Assembly: GCA_965267475.1 (NCBI GenBank)
Contig: OZ254079.1
Location: 186,001 to 250,000, forward strand
From: JBCBKU01 sp965267475
GTDB lineage: Bacteria > Pseudomonadota > Alphaproteobacteria > Rhodobacterales > Rhodobacteraceae
DNA: 64,000 nucleotides
Direction of reading: 5' to 3'
The position numbers were made by a program, and so were the translations under genes. The notes beneath the pieces are model-generated. The model saw only the letters and a program-made list of their open reading frames with translations. It was not told the DNA's origin and did no database searches. Below are positions 1 to 7,816 of this stretch, piece after piece (positions within the stretch are counted from its first letter, which is position 1; each line of letters opens with the position of its first letter).

Positions 1-699
1 TCCTATGCCACATCCATCAATGCCGATGATCTCGACCGACTGATCCCCCATCACGCCGCCCTTGGCCAAACGCATTTCAAACTGAAGATCGGGTTTGCCG
101 AACACGGCAGCGCGGACATCGTCGAACGCGCCGCACGGCTTTGCCCGGACGGGTCCCGGATCATGGTCGACAGCAACCAGTCCTGGTCGCTTGAAGAGGC
201 CAAAGCCTCGCTACGCGCCATCGAAGGCTTCGCGCCCTACTTCGCTGAAGAGGCACTGCGGGCCAATGCGCCGCCCGACCATTGGGAAGACCTGGCCCGG
301 TCCACGGACATCCCGCTTGCCGGGGGCGAAAATATCTATGGCGCCGAAGAATTCCTGACGATGACCCGCGCGGGCCTCAAGGTCCTGCAACCCGACGTTG
401 CCAAGTGGGGCGGCGTCTCGGGCGCGCTGGATCTAGCGGCTGAGGTCAAGGGCGACGCACTGATCTGGCCGCATTTCATGGGCACCGCCGTCGGGCAAAT
501 GGCGGCTCTGTCGGTCAGCGCGGCGGTGGGCGCGAACTCGGCTTGCGAAGTCGACGTGAACGAAAACGCTCTCCGAACCGATCTTTGCGGTGATGCGATC
601 GCCATCAAGGGTGGCGCGGTTATACTGCCTTCGGATCCGGGTCTAGTGGTACCACCGTCGCCGGAAAACCTCGCCCATTTCGCAGACCGGGTCGCCTGA
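1..699 (+). CDS. Mandelate racemase/muconate lactonizing enzyme family protein (5' truncated by window)
   Basis: The last 232 residues of an enolase-superfamily enzyme, which abstracts a proton alpha to a carboxylate using a Mg2+ ion. The KxK motif (KLK, fragment residues 27-29) supplies a base. The metal ligands are visible as D57 (VDSN), E83/E84 (FAEE) and E110 (GGEN). A later PDVAKWGG and WPHFMG resemble the Asp-His dyad of the mandelate racemase branch, so a racemase or sugar-acid dehydratase is more likely than a cycloisomerase. The substrate cannot be read from sequence. The stop lies one base before the next ATG, so it is probably co-transcribed with the monooxygenase and reductases downstream. 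The N-terminus lies outside the window. Confidence 0.9.
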   Translation, partial: SYATSINADDLDRLIPHHAALGQTHFKLKIGFAEHGSADIVERAARLCPDGSRIMVDSNQSWSLEEAKASLRAIEGFAPYFAEEALRANAPPDHWEDLARSTDIPLAGGENIYGAEEFLTMTRAGLKVLQPDVAKWGGVSGALDLAAEVKGDALIWPHFMGTAVGQMAALSVSAAVGANSACEVDVNENALRTDLCGDAIAIKGGAVILPSDPGLVVPPSPENLAHFADRVA

Positions 700-700
700 C

Positions 701-2332
701 ATGGCAGGGGTCGCCGATTGGCTGTCCGCATTCGCCCGAGCGTCCGCAAAGGGAAACGGGGACGCCATAGCAAAGACGTTCCAACCGGATGGGTTCTGGC
801 GCGATTACCTGCCCTTCGGCTGGACGCTACAAACGCTCGAAGGGCAAGGCGCCATCGCCGCATTCGGCGCCGCGCACGGCGCGTCCACGGGCTTTTCCGA
901 TCCGGTGTTCGAAGGCGAACCCGACGCGACCGAAGGCTTCTTTCGTTTCCACACCGCCCATGGCCCGGGAAAGGGCCACATCCGGTTGGAACGCGGGCTG
1001 TGCAAGACGCTGTTCACAATGCTCGACGGGCTCAATGCCCCGGCCCCCAGCGCGCCGGATCCAGCGGCGCCCTTTGTCCTGGTCGTGGGCGGCGGGCAAG
1101 GCGGGCTGGCCCTTGGCGCGCAGCTTCAGGACCTGGGCGTACCCTATCTGATTGTCGACAAGTACCCGCGCGCGGGGGATCAATGGCGGTCGCGTTATGA
1201 CAGCCTCGTCCTGCACGATCCGGTCTGGTACGACCACATGCCCTTCAAGCCCTTCCCGCTGGACTGGCCCGTCTTCACACCGAAGGACCGGATGGGCGAC
1301 TGGCTGGAAGCCTATGCCCGGGACCTGAACCTCAACATCTGGACGAACACCGAATTCCGCAACGCCCGCTTCGACGATCAAACCGCTACCTGGACGGCAA
1401 ACCTTATGCGCGACGGAACAGCCGTCACCGTAACGCCCACCCATCTGGTCATGGCGCTTGGTCTCTCGGGCTTTCCGCGCCTGCCCGACTTCCCGGGACA
1501 AGACGCCTTCAAGGGCCCGCAGTTTCATTCCAGCGCCTATACGGGCGGCAAGGACTTTGCCGGGCAAGATGTGGTCGTCGTGGGCGCCAACAATTCCGCC
1601 CATGACATCGCCTCCGATCTGGTGGGCTTCGGCGCCAAGCCGGTCATGGTGCAACGGTCGTCAACCCTGGTCGTCGATCAGTCGGATTATTGCGACCGGA
1701 TCCTTGGCCCGCTTTATTCTGCGGAAGCGGTCGAACGCGGCCTGACCACCGACAAGGCCGACACTCTTCAAGCGTCGGTGCCGCTCCGCCTGATGGAACG
1801 CAACCACCGCAAGATCTGGGATCAGATCCGCACGGACCGAAAAGACTTCTATGACGGTCTCACACAAGCAGGCTTCGCCCTGGACTTCGCCGAGGATGGC
1901 GCAGGCCTGGGCCTGAAATACCGCCGGACAGCCTCGGGATATTATATCGACGTCGGCGGCGCGGCGATGGTCGCGGACGGACGCATTGGCGTGCGGTCCG
2001 GTCACAGCATCAGCCACCTGACCGACAGGGCCGTCGTATTGGACACCGATGAAGCGCTGCCCGCCGATGCGGTCATCTATGCGACGGGTTACGGCGATAT
2101 GACCGACTGGGTCGCCGCGCTGATCGACCCCGACACTGCGCAAAAGGTCGGTCCATGCTGGGGCTATGGATCCGGCACCAAGGGCGATCCGGGCCCCTGG
2201 ATCGGAGAGTTGCGGAACATGTGGGTCGAAACGGCACAGCCCGGCCTATGGTTCACCGGCGGGAACCTGTCACAGGCCCGCTTCTATTCCCGACTGCTCG
2301 CGCTGCAACTGGCCAAGCGGTTCCGCGCATGA
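701..2332 (+). CDS. Flavin-containing monooxygenase with N-terminal SnoaL/NTF2-like domain
   Basis: 543 aa. Residues 1 to about 115 look like an NTF2/SnoaL-type cone domain (helical start, then WRDYLPFGW and a GxFRFHTAHGPGKG strand region). From about residue 127 a class B flavin monooxygenase follows: FAD-binding GxGxxG near 130-135, an FMO-type FxGxxFHSSxY signature near 271-281 (FKGPQFHSSAY), and a second Rossmann motif for NADPH near 292 (VVGANNSAHD). Such enzymes oxygenate ketones, amines or sulfides using NADPH and O2. The neighbouring SDRs suggest a ketone or alcohol pathway, but that is inference. Its stop overlaps the next start (ATGA), indicating translational coupling. Confidence 0.88.
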   Translation: MAGVADWLSAFARASAKGNGDAIAKTFQPDGFWRDYLPFGWTLQTLEGQGAIAAFGAAHGASTGFSDPVFEGEPDATEGFFRFHTAHGPGKGHIRLERGLCKTLFTMLDGLNAPAPSAPDPAAPFVLVVGGGQGGLALGAQLQDLGVPYLIVDKYPRAGDQWRSRYDSLVLHDPVWYDHMPFKPFPLDWPVFTPKDRMGDWLEAYARDLNLNIWTNTEFRNARFDDQTATWTANLMRDGTAVTVTPTHLVMALGLSGFPRLPDFPGQDAFKGPQFHSSAYTGGKDFAGQDVVVVGANNSAHDIASDLVGFGAKPVMVQRSSTLVVDQSDYCDRILGPLYSAEAVERGLTTDKADTLQASVPLRLMERNHRKIWDQIRTDRKDFYDGLTQAGFALDFAEDGAGLGLKYRRTASGYYIDVGGAAMVADGRIGVRSGHSISHLTDRAVVLDTDEALPADAVIYATGYGDMTDWVAALIDPDTAQKVGPCWGYGSGTKGDPGPWIGELRNMWVETAQPGLWFTGGNLSQARFYSRLLALQLAKRFRA

Positions 2333-3060
2333 ACCGCCTTGACGGGAAGGTTGCCCTGATCACCGGTGGCGCGCGCGGCATGGGCGCGGCAGAGGCCGCC
2401 CTTTTCGCCAAGGCAGGTGCCAAGGTCATCATCACGGATGTGGACGAACCCGAAGGCAAGGCTATCGCCGCCCGGATCGGCGATGCCTGCCGGTTTCTGC
2501 CCCAGGATGTGTCGGACGAAGCGGACTGGCAAAACACCATCGCCCGGATCGAAAAGCAGCACGGCCGGATCGATGTGCTGGTCAACAACGCGGGGATCTT
2601 CCACGTTGCCGGGCTCGAAGATACGTCGCTTGACCTCTGGAACCGCCAGATCGCCATCAACCAAACGGGTACGTTCCTCGGGATCCGAAGCGTCGTGCCG
2701 CTCATGAAGCGTCAGGGGTCTGGAAGCATCGTCAACCTGTCTTCCATTGCTGGCCTCGGCGCGACACCCCGCGCCCCGGCCTATGCCGCAACGAAGTGGG
2801 CGGTGCGCGGCCTGACCAAATCGGCCGCGGCGGAATTTGCGCCCTTCGGGATCCGTGTGAATTCGGTCCATCCGGGGCTGATCGACACACGCATGATGGA
2901 CGAACTGGGTCAGACGCCGGACGAACGCGACGCCCGCGTGCCGCTCGGTCGGCAGGGCACCGTTGACGAGGTGGCGAAAGTCGTCCTGTTTCTGGCCTCC
3001 GACGATGCCAGCTATTGCACAGGCCACGAATTTGTCGTCGACGGTGCCATCAAAGCCTAA
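2329..3060 (+). CDS. SDR family NAD(P)-dependent oxidoreductase
   Basis: 243 aa, the usual length of classical short-chain dehydrogenases. The cofactor motif TGGARGMG is at residues 12-19, NNAG follows, and the catalytic set is S139, Y152 and K156 (YAATK). An acidic residue after the second beta strand (TDVDEP) favours NAD(H). The end of the protein (CTGHEFVVDGAIKA) is typical of the beta-ketoacyl reductase-like SDR group. The ATG at 2329 overlaps the monooxygenase stop. A longer in-frame extension into the upstream gene exists but lacks homology-like sequence, so 2329 is preferred. The likely role is oxidation or reduction of a hydroxyl/keto intermediate in this cluster. Confidence 0.9.
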   Translation: MNRLDGKVALITGGARGMGAAEAALFAKAGAKVIITDVDEPEGKAIAARIGDACRFLPQDVSDEADWQNTIARIEKQHGRIDVLVNNAGIFHVAGLEDTSLDLWNRQIAINQTGTFLGIRSVVPLMKRQGSGSIVNLSSIAGLGATPRAPAYAATKWAVRGLTKSAAAEFAPFGIRVNSVHPGLIDTRMMDELGQTPDERDARVPLGRQGTVDEVAKVVLFLASDDASYCTGHEFVVDGAIKA

Positions 3061-3073
3061 GGACACAGCCCGC

Positions 3074-4051
3074 ATGCATGACGGCAGCGAACCCAAATCG
3101 TTCCCGACCCTGAATCGCGCCTATAACGCGGTGTTTCAGCCCGGACGGCTCAGCATCGGGCTTGTGCTTCCGCTTGAGCGCTACGCGGTCTCGGCGCTCC
3201 CGGATATGTCTGGCCATATCGAGCGCGCGCAGATGGCCGAGGCCTTGGGCTTTTCCGCCCTCTGGCTCCGGGACGTGCCGTTCAATGTGCCAAGTTTCGG
3301 CGATGTCGGGCAGATCTATGACCCTTTCGTCTATCTCGGGGCGCTGTCCGGGGCGACCCAAGACATCGCCCTCGGAGTGGCCAGCATCATCCTGCCGCTT
3401 CGGCATCCGGCCCATGTAGCAAAAGCCGCGGCCTCGGCGGATGTTCTGTCGGGCGGGCGTCTTCTTCTGGGCGTCGCGTCGGGTGACCGGCCCGAGGAAT
3501 ATCCAGCTATGAACATGTCCTTTCCCGACCGGGGCGCACGCTTTCAGGACAGCTTTCGCTATATCCGCGACATGGCCCAAAGCTTTCCAACGGCGACCCA
3601 CGATCAGGGGCACCTGTCAGGCCAGATCGACATGATCCCGAAACCCCAGGCGGGCCGGATCCCCATGCTGATCACCGGCGGCAGCCAGCAACCGCCCGAC
3701 TGGGTGGCCGAGCATGGCGACGGCTGGATGACCTATCCCCGCGACCCGATGGCGCAAAAACGCGCGGTCGATGACTATCGGACCCGCGTGGCGAAAGCAG
3801 GCGGACCCCCGAAACCGGTGATGCAATCGCTTTACGTCGATCTCTTGCCCCAGGCCGATGCCGAACCTCGCCCGATCCACCTGGGCTTTGCCTCGGGCAG
3901 CCGGTTCCTGCTGTCATACCTGCGCGAAATCGAAGGGCTGGGCATCAACCATGTCGCCCTGAACCTGCGCTTCAGCAGCCGCGATATCGACACCGTCTTG
4001 AAACAGCTTTCCGAAGACGTGCTGCCAGGGTTCGCCCCAGAAAGGACCTGA
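3074..4051 (+). CDS. LLM-class flavin-dependent oxidoreductase (luciferase-like)
   Basis: 325 aa. It has the bacterial luciferase-like TIM-barrel pattern: GLVLPLERY at the start, AEALGFSALWLRDVPF, GVASIILPLRHP, GGRLLLGVASGDRPEEYPA, and a C-terminal glycine-rich segment followed by GINHVALNLR. Members use reduced FMN or F420. This sequence most resembles the oxidoreductase subfamily in which SGDRP..E is conserved. No flavin reductase gene is in the window. It starts 13 nt after the SDR and ends 3 nt before the next SDR, so it belongs to the same operon. The ATG at 3074 removes an in-frame overlap with the upstream gene. Confidence 0.85.
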   Translation: MHDGSEPKSFPTLNRAYNAVFQPGRLSIGLVLPLERYAVSALPDMSGHIERAQMAEALGFSALWLRDVPFNVPSFGDVGQIYDPFVYLGALSGATQDIALGVASIILPLRHPAHVAKAAASADVLSGGRLLLGVASGDRPEEYPAMNMSFPDRGARFQDSFRYIRDMAQSFPTATHDQGHLSGQIDMIPKPQAGRIPMLITGGSQQPPDWVAEHGDGWMTYPRDPMAQKRAVDDYRTRVAKAGGPPKPVMQSLYVDLLPQADAEPRPIHLGFASGSRFLLSYLREIEGLGINHVALNLRFSSRDIDTVLKQLSEDVLPGFAPERT

Positions 4052-4054
4052 AGA

Positions 4055-4834
4055 ATGAAAACCATCCTGATCACCGGCGCGACAGATGGCATCGGCCTTC
4101 TGACGGCAAAGCAGTTGGCCGGGCAAGGCCACCGCGTCCTGCTTCACGGGCGCAACGCGGCCAAACTGTCTGCCGCCGCCGACGCCGTCGGGGGCACGCC
4201 AGCAACGTACATGGCCGATCTCTCAAAACTGGATGAGGTTGATGCCTTTGCCTCGGCGGTCCTGTCCGACCATGACACGCTCGATGTGCTGATTAACAAC
4301 GCCGGTATCCTGAAAGCGCCCGCGACCCGGGCCGCATCGGGCCGCGATATCCGGTTTGAGGTCAACACAATCGCCCCCTACCTCCTGACGCGGCGGCTTC
4401 TGCCGATCATCCCCAGGGATGGCCGCATCGTGAACCTGTCCTCTGCCGCTCAGGCACCGGTCGACATCGCGGCCATGGCCGGCAACCGCCAGTTAGACGA
4501 TATGGAGGCCTATGCCCAAAGCAAACTGGCCATCACGATCTGGTCCGCTGAACTCGCGAAAGAGCTGCCGGACGGCCCGGTCGTCGTCTCGGTCAACCCG
4601 GGCTCGCTTCTGGCCACCAAGATGGTGAAAGAAGGGTTCGGCATCGCGGGCAACGACCTGAACATCGGCGCCGACATCCTGATCCGCGCGGCGCTGTCAA
4701 ATGACTTCCGGGACGCCTCGGGCCAGTACTTCGACAACGATGCCGGTCGCTTCGCCGTGCCCAACCCGGCAACCTTCGACCCCGACCATGCAAAGCAGGT
4801 CATGGACGCAATCAACGGGCTCGGCCTTCTGTGA
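4055..4834 (+). CDS. SDR family oxidoreductase (retinol dehydrogenase-like)
   Basis: 259 aa. It has an N-terminal TGATDGIG cofactor loop, an RN after the second strand suggesting NADP(H), NNAG, LSS, and the catalytic Y153-x3-K157 (YAQSK). The arrangement resembles the short-chain dehydrogenases often annotated retinol or protochlorophyllide-like reductases. This is the second SDR of the cluster and is divergent in sequence from the one at 2329, so the two probably act on different intermediates. The stop overlaps a GTG start of the next gene (GTGA). Confidence 0.87.
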   Translation: MKTILITGATDGIGLLTAKQLAGQGHRVLLHGRNAAKLSAAADAVGGTPATYMADLSKLDEVDAFASAVLSDHDTLDVLINNAGILKAPATRAASGRDIRFEVNTIAPYLLTRRLLPIIPRDGRIVNLSSAAQAPVDIAAMAGNRQLDDMEAYAQSKLAITIWSAELAKELPDGPVVVSVNPGSLLATKMVKEGFGIAGNDLNIGADILIRAALSNDFRDASGQYFDNDAGRFAVPNPATFDPDHAKQVMDAINGLGLL

Positions 4835-5571
4835 CCGATCCGGGCTGGGTTGCGCTGGCTCAATGGGGCAAGGACGCAAAGCGGTTGGACAAGCTTACCG
4901 GTGGCGTCGCCAATGACGTCTGGCGCGTCTCGATACGCGGCGAAATCGCCGTCGCCCGCCTTGGGCAGCGCAGCGACGCGCATCTGGCCTGGGAATGCGA
5001 CCTCCTTGCATTTCTCGACCGGAACGGCCTGATCGTCCCGCGTCCGATCCCGACCGATGACGGGCGATCCTTCGTGAACGGGTTGATGGTCATGACCTTT
5101 GTCGATGGCACGCCGCCCGAGACGAAATCCGACTGGCAGCGCGTGGCCGGGACATTGCGAAAGCTCCACGGGCTGACCCGAAACTGGCCGCAACGCCCGG
5201 GGTTTCGATCCTCGCTGGATCTGCTGCATGAAGATCACGGGACCAAGATCGACCTGACGCGGATGCCGGCCGAGGGCGTGGCGCGGTGCCGGGCCGCCTG
5301 GGCGCGGCTCGATGGGCGCGACACGTCAGTGGTCCATGGCGATCCGAACCCGCGCAACATCATGATGACGGATACAGGCGTTGGCCTGATCGACTGGGAC
5401 GAAGCCCGCGTCGATGTCCCCGACCTTGACCTGGTTCTGCCCGGGAATGCGGCCGCCCTTCCCGACGACGTCCATGACATCGCGGCGCAGGCGTCATCGG
5501 CCTGGGAAGCCGCAATCTGCTGGGGCGACGACTATGCGACAAAACGGCTGGCCGAGGTGCGGACGGTCTAG
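4831..5571 (+). CDS. Phosphotransferase family protein (APH/choline kinase fold)
   Basis: 246 aa from a GTG overlapping the preceding TGA. It is a small kinase-fold protein: glycine-containing N-lobe (LTGGVANDVW), catalytic loop HGDPNPRN with H169, D171 and N176, and the metal-binding IDWDEA with D188. Such enzymes phosphorylate small alcohols, sugars or aminoglycosides, or serve as housekeeping kinases. The position at the end of a catabolic operon suggests a metabolite kinase rather than resistance, but this is not proven. Its stop shares CTAG with the stop of the convergent HxlR gene. Confidence 0.8.
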   Translation: MTDPGWVALAQWGKDAKRLDKLTGGVANDVWRVSIRGEIAVARLGQRSDAHLAWECDLLAFLDRNGLIVPRPIPTDDGRSFVNGLMVMTFVDGTPPETKSDWQRVAGTLRKLHGLTRNWPQRPGFRSSLDLLHEDHGTKIDLTRMPAEGVARCRAAWARLDGRDTSVVHGDPNPRNIMMTDTGVGLIDWDEARVDVPDLDLVLPGNAAALPDDVHDIAAQASSAWEAAICWGDDYATKRLAEVRTV

Positions 5572-5990
5572 CCGGAGTTTGCCCGGTCATACTCCATGCG
5601 GAAACTCCTCACCTCGTCCATTTGCTCATGCGACCAATAGACAAGCGGCTTCAACATTTCGAGCAACCCGCGCCCCAATGGCGTCAACTCATATGAGACC
5701 GCGACCGGCGGACCCGGATCCACTGTCCGCGTCAGATAGCCGTCGCGTTGCAATCCGCGCAGGTTTTCCGTCAGCACGCTTTGCGTGACATCCCCTATGC
5801 AGCGCTTGAGATCCCCAAACCGCCTTGGTTCGTCTTCCAGCGCCAGGATGATGATCATCCGCCACTTGCCCGTCACGTTGGACAGCACGGAACGAATGCA
5901 GCAGTTGGACGCTTCGGCTTTGTTGGCAACACCAATCGGTAGCATATCTGGGTCTGGTATTAATTTCGAACTATCTGGAACAGTATCCAT
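5568..5990 (-). CDS. HxlR family winged-helix transcriptional regulator
   Basis: 140 aa, typical for the family. The winged-helix core runs from about residue 30: VTGKWRMIIILAL, RRFGDLKRCIGDVTQSVLTENLRGLQRDGYL, YELTPLGRGLLE. Two adjacent cysteines (C30-C31) precede helix 1; HxlR/YodB-type regulators often sense electrophiles or oxidants through a cysteine there. The ATG at 5990 was chosen over a TTG six codons upstream because GGAAGATCGA is well placed before it. It is divergent from the SnoaL-domain gene at 6125 with two palindromes between, so it probably controls that gene and itself. Confidence 0.9.
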   Translation of the reverse strand: MDTVPDSSKLIPDPDMLPIGVANKAEASNCCIRSVLSNVTGKWRMIIILALEDEPRRFGDLKRCIGDVTQSVLTENLRGLQRDGYLTRTVDPGPPVAVSYELTPLGRGLLEMLKPLVYWSHEQMDEVRSFRMEYDRANSG

Positions 5991-6072
5991 TCGATCTTCC
6001 AAATACAACGGAAAACACCGACGCAGTAGTGTTCAAGCTACCAGGTCAGTTCAAAGTACGTAATTGCGATAT

Positions 6073-6089
6073 GGTATGAAATTGATACC
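6073..6089. promoter_or_regulatory. Candidate operator 1 (17-bp palindrome)
   Basis: Inverted repeat with GGTAT and ATACC outer arms and an A/T centre, matching at all but the paired positions 6 and 12 and the central base. It lies between the divergent HxlR and SnoaL genes, one base from a second palindrome. It is a natural binding site for the winged-helix dimer. Confidence 0.55.
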
Positions 6090-6090
6090 A

Positions 6091-6107
6091 CGTATCGAGA
6101 CGATACG
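6091..6107. promoter_or_regulatory. Candidate operator 2 (perfect 7-bp arms, 3-nt spacer)
   Basis: CGTATCG and CGATACG arms are perfect complements around AGA. It shares the TAT...ATA outer character of the neighbouring palindrome (GTAT/ATAC), suggesting two sites for one regulator. It ends 17 nt before the start codon of the SnoaL gene, where binding would block expression. Confidence 0.55.
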
Positions 6108-6124
6108 AATCAGAGGATCAAATC

Positions 6125-6889
6125 ATGTCTCCCAAAGAACTGGTCATCGCTCTTTTCACTGCCGCCTTTGTCGATCATGACCCCCAGGCTGCCCGCCAGC
6201 TTGTGACGCCCGACTACATCCAGCACAATCCACAGGTTCCAACCGGCGCCGAAGGTTTGGTCGGGCTCATTCCGCTCGTGGAGCAATCGGGGATGCGGGT
6301 CACGACGCACAGGGTCATCGCAGAGGGCGATTTGGTCGTGCTGCACAGCACGTTTGACAACGCCGACGCCTTCGGCGCGCCGACACTGGCCGCATTTGAC
6401 GTGTTCCGGGTCGAGGACGGAAAAGTCGCCGAACACTGGGACAATCTTCAGCCCGTCCCCGAAACAACCGTATCGGGTCGCGGCATGACCGACGGCCCAA
6501 CCGACATCACCGATCTGGACAAAACAGAAGAAAATAAGGCGCTTGTTCTTGGGTTTGTGCGCGATGTGCTGGGTGGTCAGGCCCCGGATAAGGCACCGAT
6601 GTATTCAAACATCTACATGCAGCATAACCCCAACCTTGCCGATGGGATCGATGGCCTGTTGGAAGGAACAAAAGCCTGGGCGGACCAAGGCTTTGTCATC
6701 ACCAAATTCGATCCACAAATCGTGGTCGCTGAGGGCAACTTTGTCTTTGTGGCCTCGGATGCGACGGTAAGCGGCAAGCCATGGGCCTTCTTTGACCTAT
6801 GGCGCGTTGAAGATGGCATGATCGTCGAGCATTGGGACGTCGTGTCACCAACCCCGGACGAAATGGCGCGCGACAACGGCAAGTTCTAG
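6125..6889 (+). CDS. Tandem SnoaL/NTF2-like domain protein
   Basis: 254 aa made of two copies of one domain. Copy 1 (about 1-120) contains PDYIQHNPQVPTGAEGL, FDVFRVEDGKVAEHWD. Copy 2 (about 135-254) contains IYMQHNPNLADGIDGL, FDLWRVEDGMIVEHWD. The conserved IxQHNP...G and E/VEHWD signatures are those of the predicted SnoaL-like aldol condensation-catalysing group. The true reaction is unknown for most members. The ribosome binding site GAGGA lies 8-12 nt before ATG. Expression is probably controlled by the divergent HxlR protein. Internal duplication could create a pseudo-dimer. Confidence 0.87.
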   Translation: MSPKELVIALFTAAFVDHDPQAARQLVTPDYIQHNPQVPTGAEGLVGLIPLVEQSGMRVTTHRVIAEGDLVVLHSTFDNADAFGAPTLAAFDVFRVEDGKVAEHWDNLQPVPETTVSGRGMTDGPTDITDLDKTEENKALVLGFVRDVLGGQAPDKAPMYSNIYMQHNPNLADGIDGLLEGTKAWADQGFVITKFDPQIVVAEGNFVFVASDATVSGKPWAFFDLWRVEDGMIVEHWDVVSPTPDEMARDNGKF

Positions 6890-6909
6890 GCCGCGGAAGG
6901 GCTGCGGGC

Positions 6910-7662
6910 CTAACCTGTGTTGGGCCCGGTAGCGACGGTATTCGTTTTTGCAGCTTCGGCATACATGTCCGACAGACATCCATGAAGCCTGTCGGCGAAG
7001 CTGCGGGCATCGTCTTCCGTCAGACCATTTGTCGGGATCGCGTCGCCAATCCGAATGCGGATCGTGCCGGGGCGCGCCCGGACAGACCCCAAGGCCATCC
7101 TGTGATGGCCCCCGTGGAAGACAACGGGAACGACCGGCGCCCCCGCACGGATTGCGATCAGGCTGGCCCCGACTTTGAACCGCCGGATGCCATCGATGCC
7201 GGACAGGCGCCCCTCGCCGCCCCAGGCAACGCGTTCGCCGGACCGGACACGCTCGACCATATTGGCGATCAAGGCATCCGTGGCCGTCCGGTTCCCGCGT
7301 TGAACCATCTCGAAATCGATACGCGCGAACGCCGCGCGTGCGAAGGGAAAGAACCGATAGATGTCGGCTGCGGCGGCACGGTCCACATAATCAAGGAAGG
7401 CGACCATATAGGCCATCAGATCTGCAAAAGAGGACTCGTTATAGCACAGGACACATCCGTGATCCGGTGGCGGCGGCGTGCCGTCCAGCTCTACCTCAAA
7501 CCGGCATGTGTCCAGGAACCGCTGGCAATGGCGGGCCAGCATGGCGCGCCCTTCCTGCTTGGTGCCTGCAACGCGGGCAATGCGGGCAGTGACGAAGGGG
7601 GCACCGAGGAACCAATGCGCACAGGCAGCAAGGCCGCGTTTGATCTCAAGTGCTGTCCGCAT
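6910..7662 (-). CDS. PlsC-family lysophospholipid acyltransferase-like protein with altered catalytic motif
   Basis: 250 aa. The order of blocks matches glycerolipid acyltransferases: N-terminal hydrophobic segment, motif I region CYNESSFAD, substrate block RFFPFARAAFARIDF, motif III GGEGRLS, motif IV VPVVF. The family motif I is NHxxxxD; here histidine is replaced by glutamate (NESSFAD), and EGTRS is reduced to EGRLS. Catalysis by the standard His-Asp dyad is therefore doubtful, so it could be a divergent acyltransferase or a non-catalytic relative. ATG 7662 is preferred to a TTG 21 nt upstream, with weak evidence either way. Confidence 0.7.
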   Translation of the reverse strand: MRTALEIKRGLAACAHWFLGAPFVTARIARVAGTKQEGRAMLARHCQRFLDTCRFEVELDGTPPPPDHGCVLCYNESSFADLMAYMVAFLDYVDRAAAADIYRFFPFARAAFARIDFEMVQRGNRTATDALIANMVERVRSGERVAWGGEGRLSGIDGIRRFKVGASLIAIRAGAPVVPVVFHGGHHRMALGSVRARPGTIRIRIGDAIPTNGLTEDDARSFADRLHGCLSDMYAEAAKTNTVATGPNTG

Positions 7663-7816
7663 GCCGCGCAAGGTTGGCCTCAAACCGCGGGCGCTTACAA
7701 GGCCAATCTCGGGGGGGTCGCGGGAAGAGCATCAGGGGAACGCGCGTCCATCCGCGCCGCAACGCGCTTGGGGTAGCCTTGCAGGTTGCGGGCATCTGCC
7801 CTACCTCCCCTGACAC

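Noticed and set aside
4831..5571. Aminoglycoside resistance gene
   Set aside because: It has only the general APH fold and is the last gene of a metabolic operon, with no link to mobile DNA.
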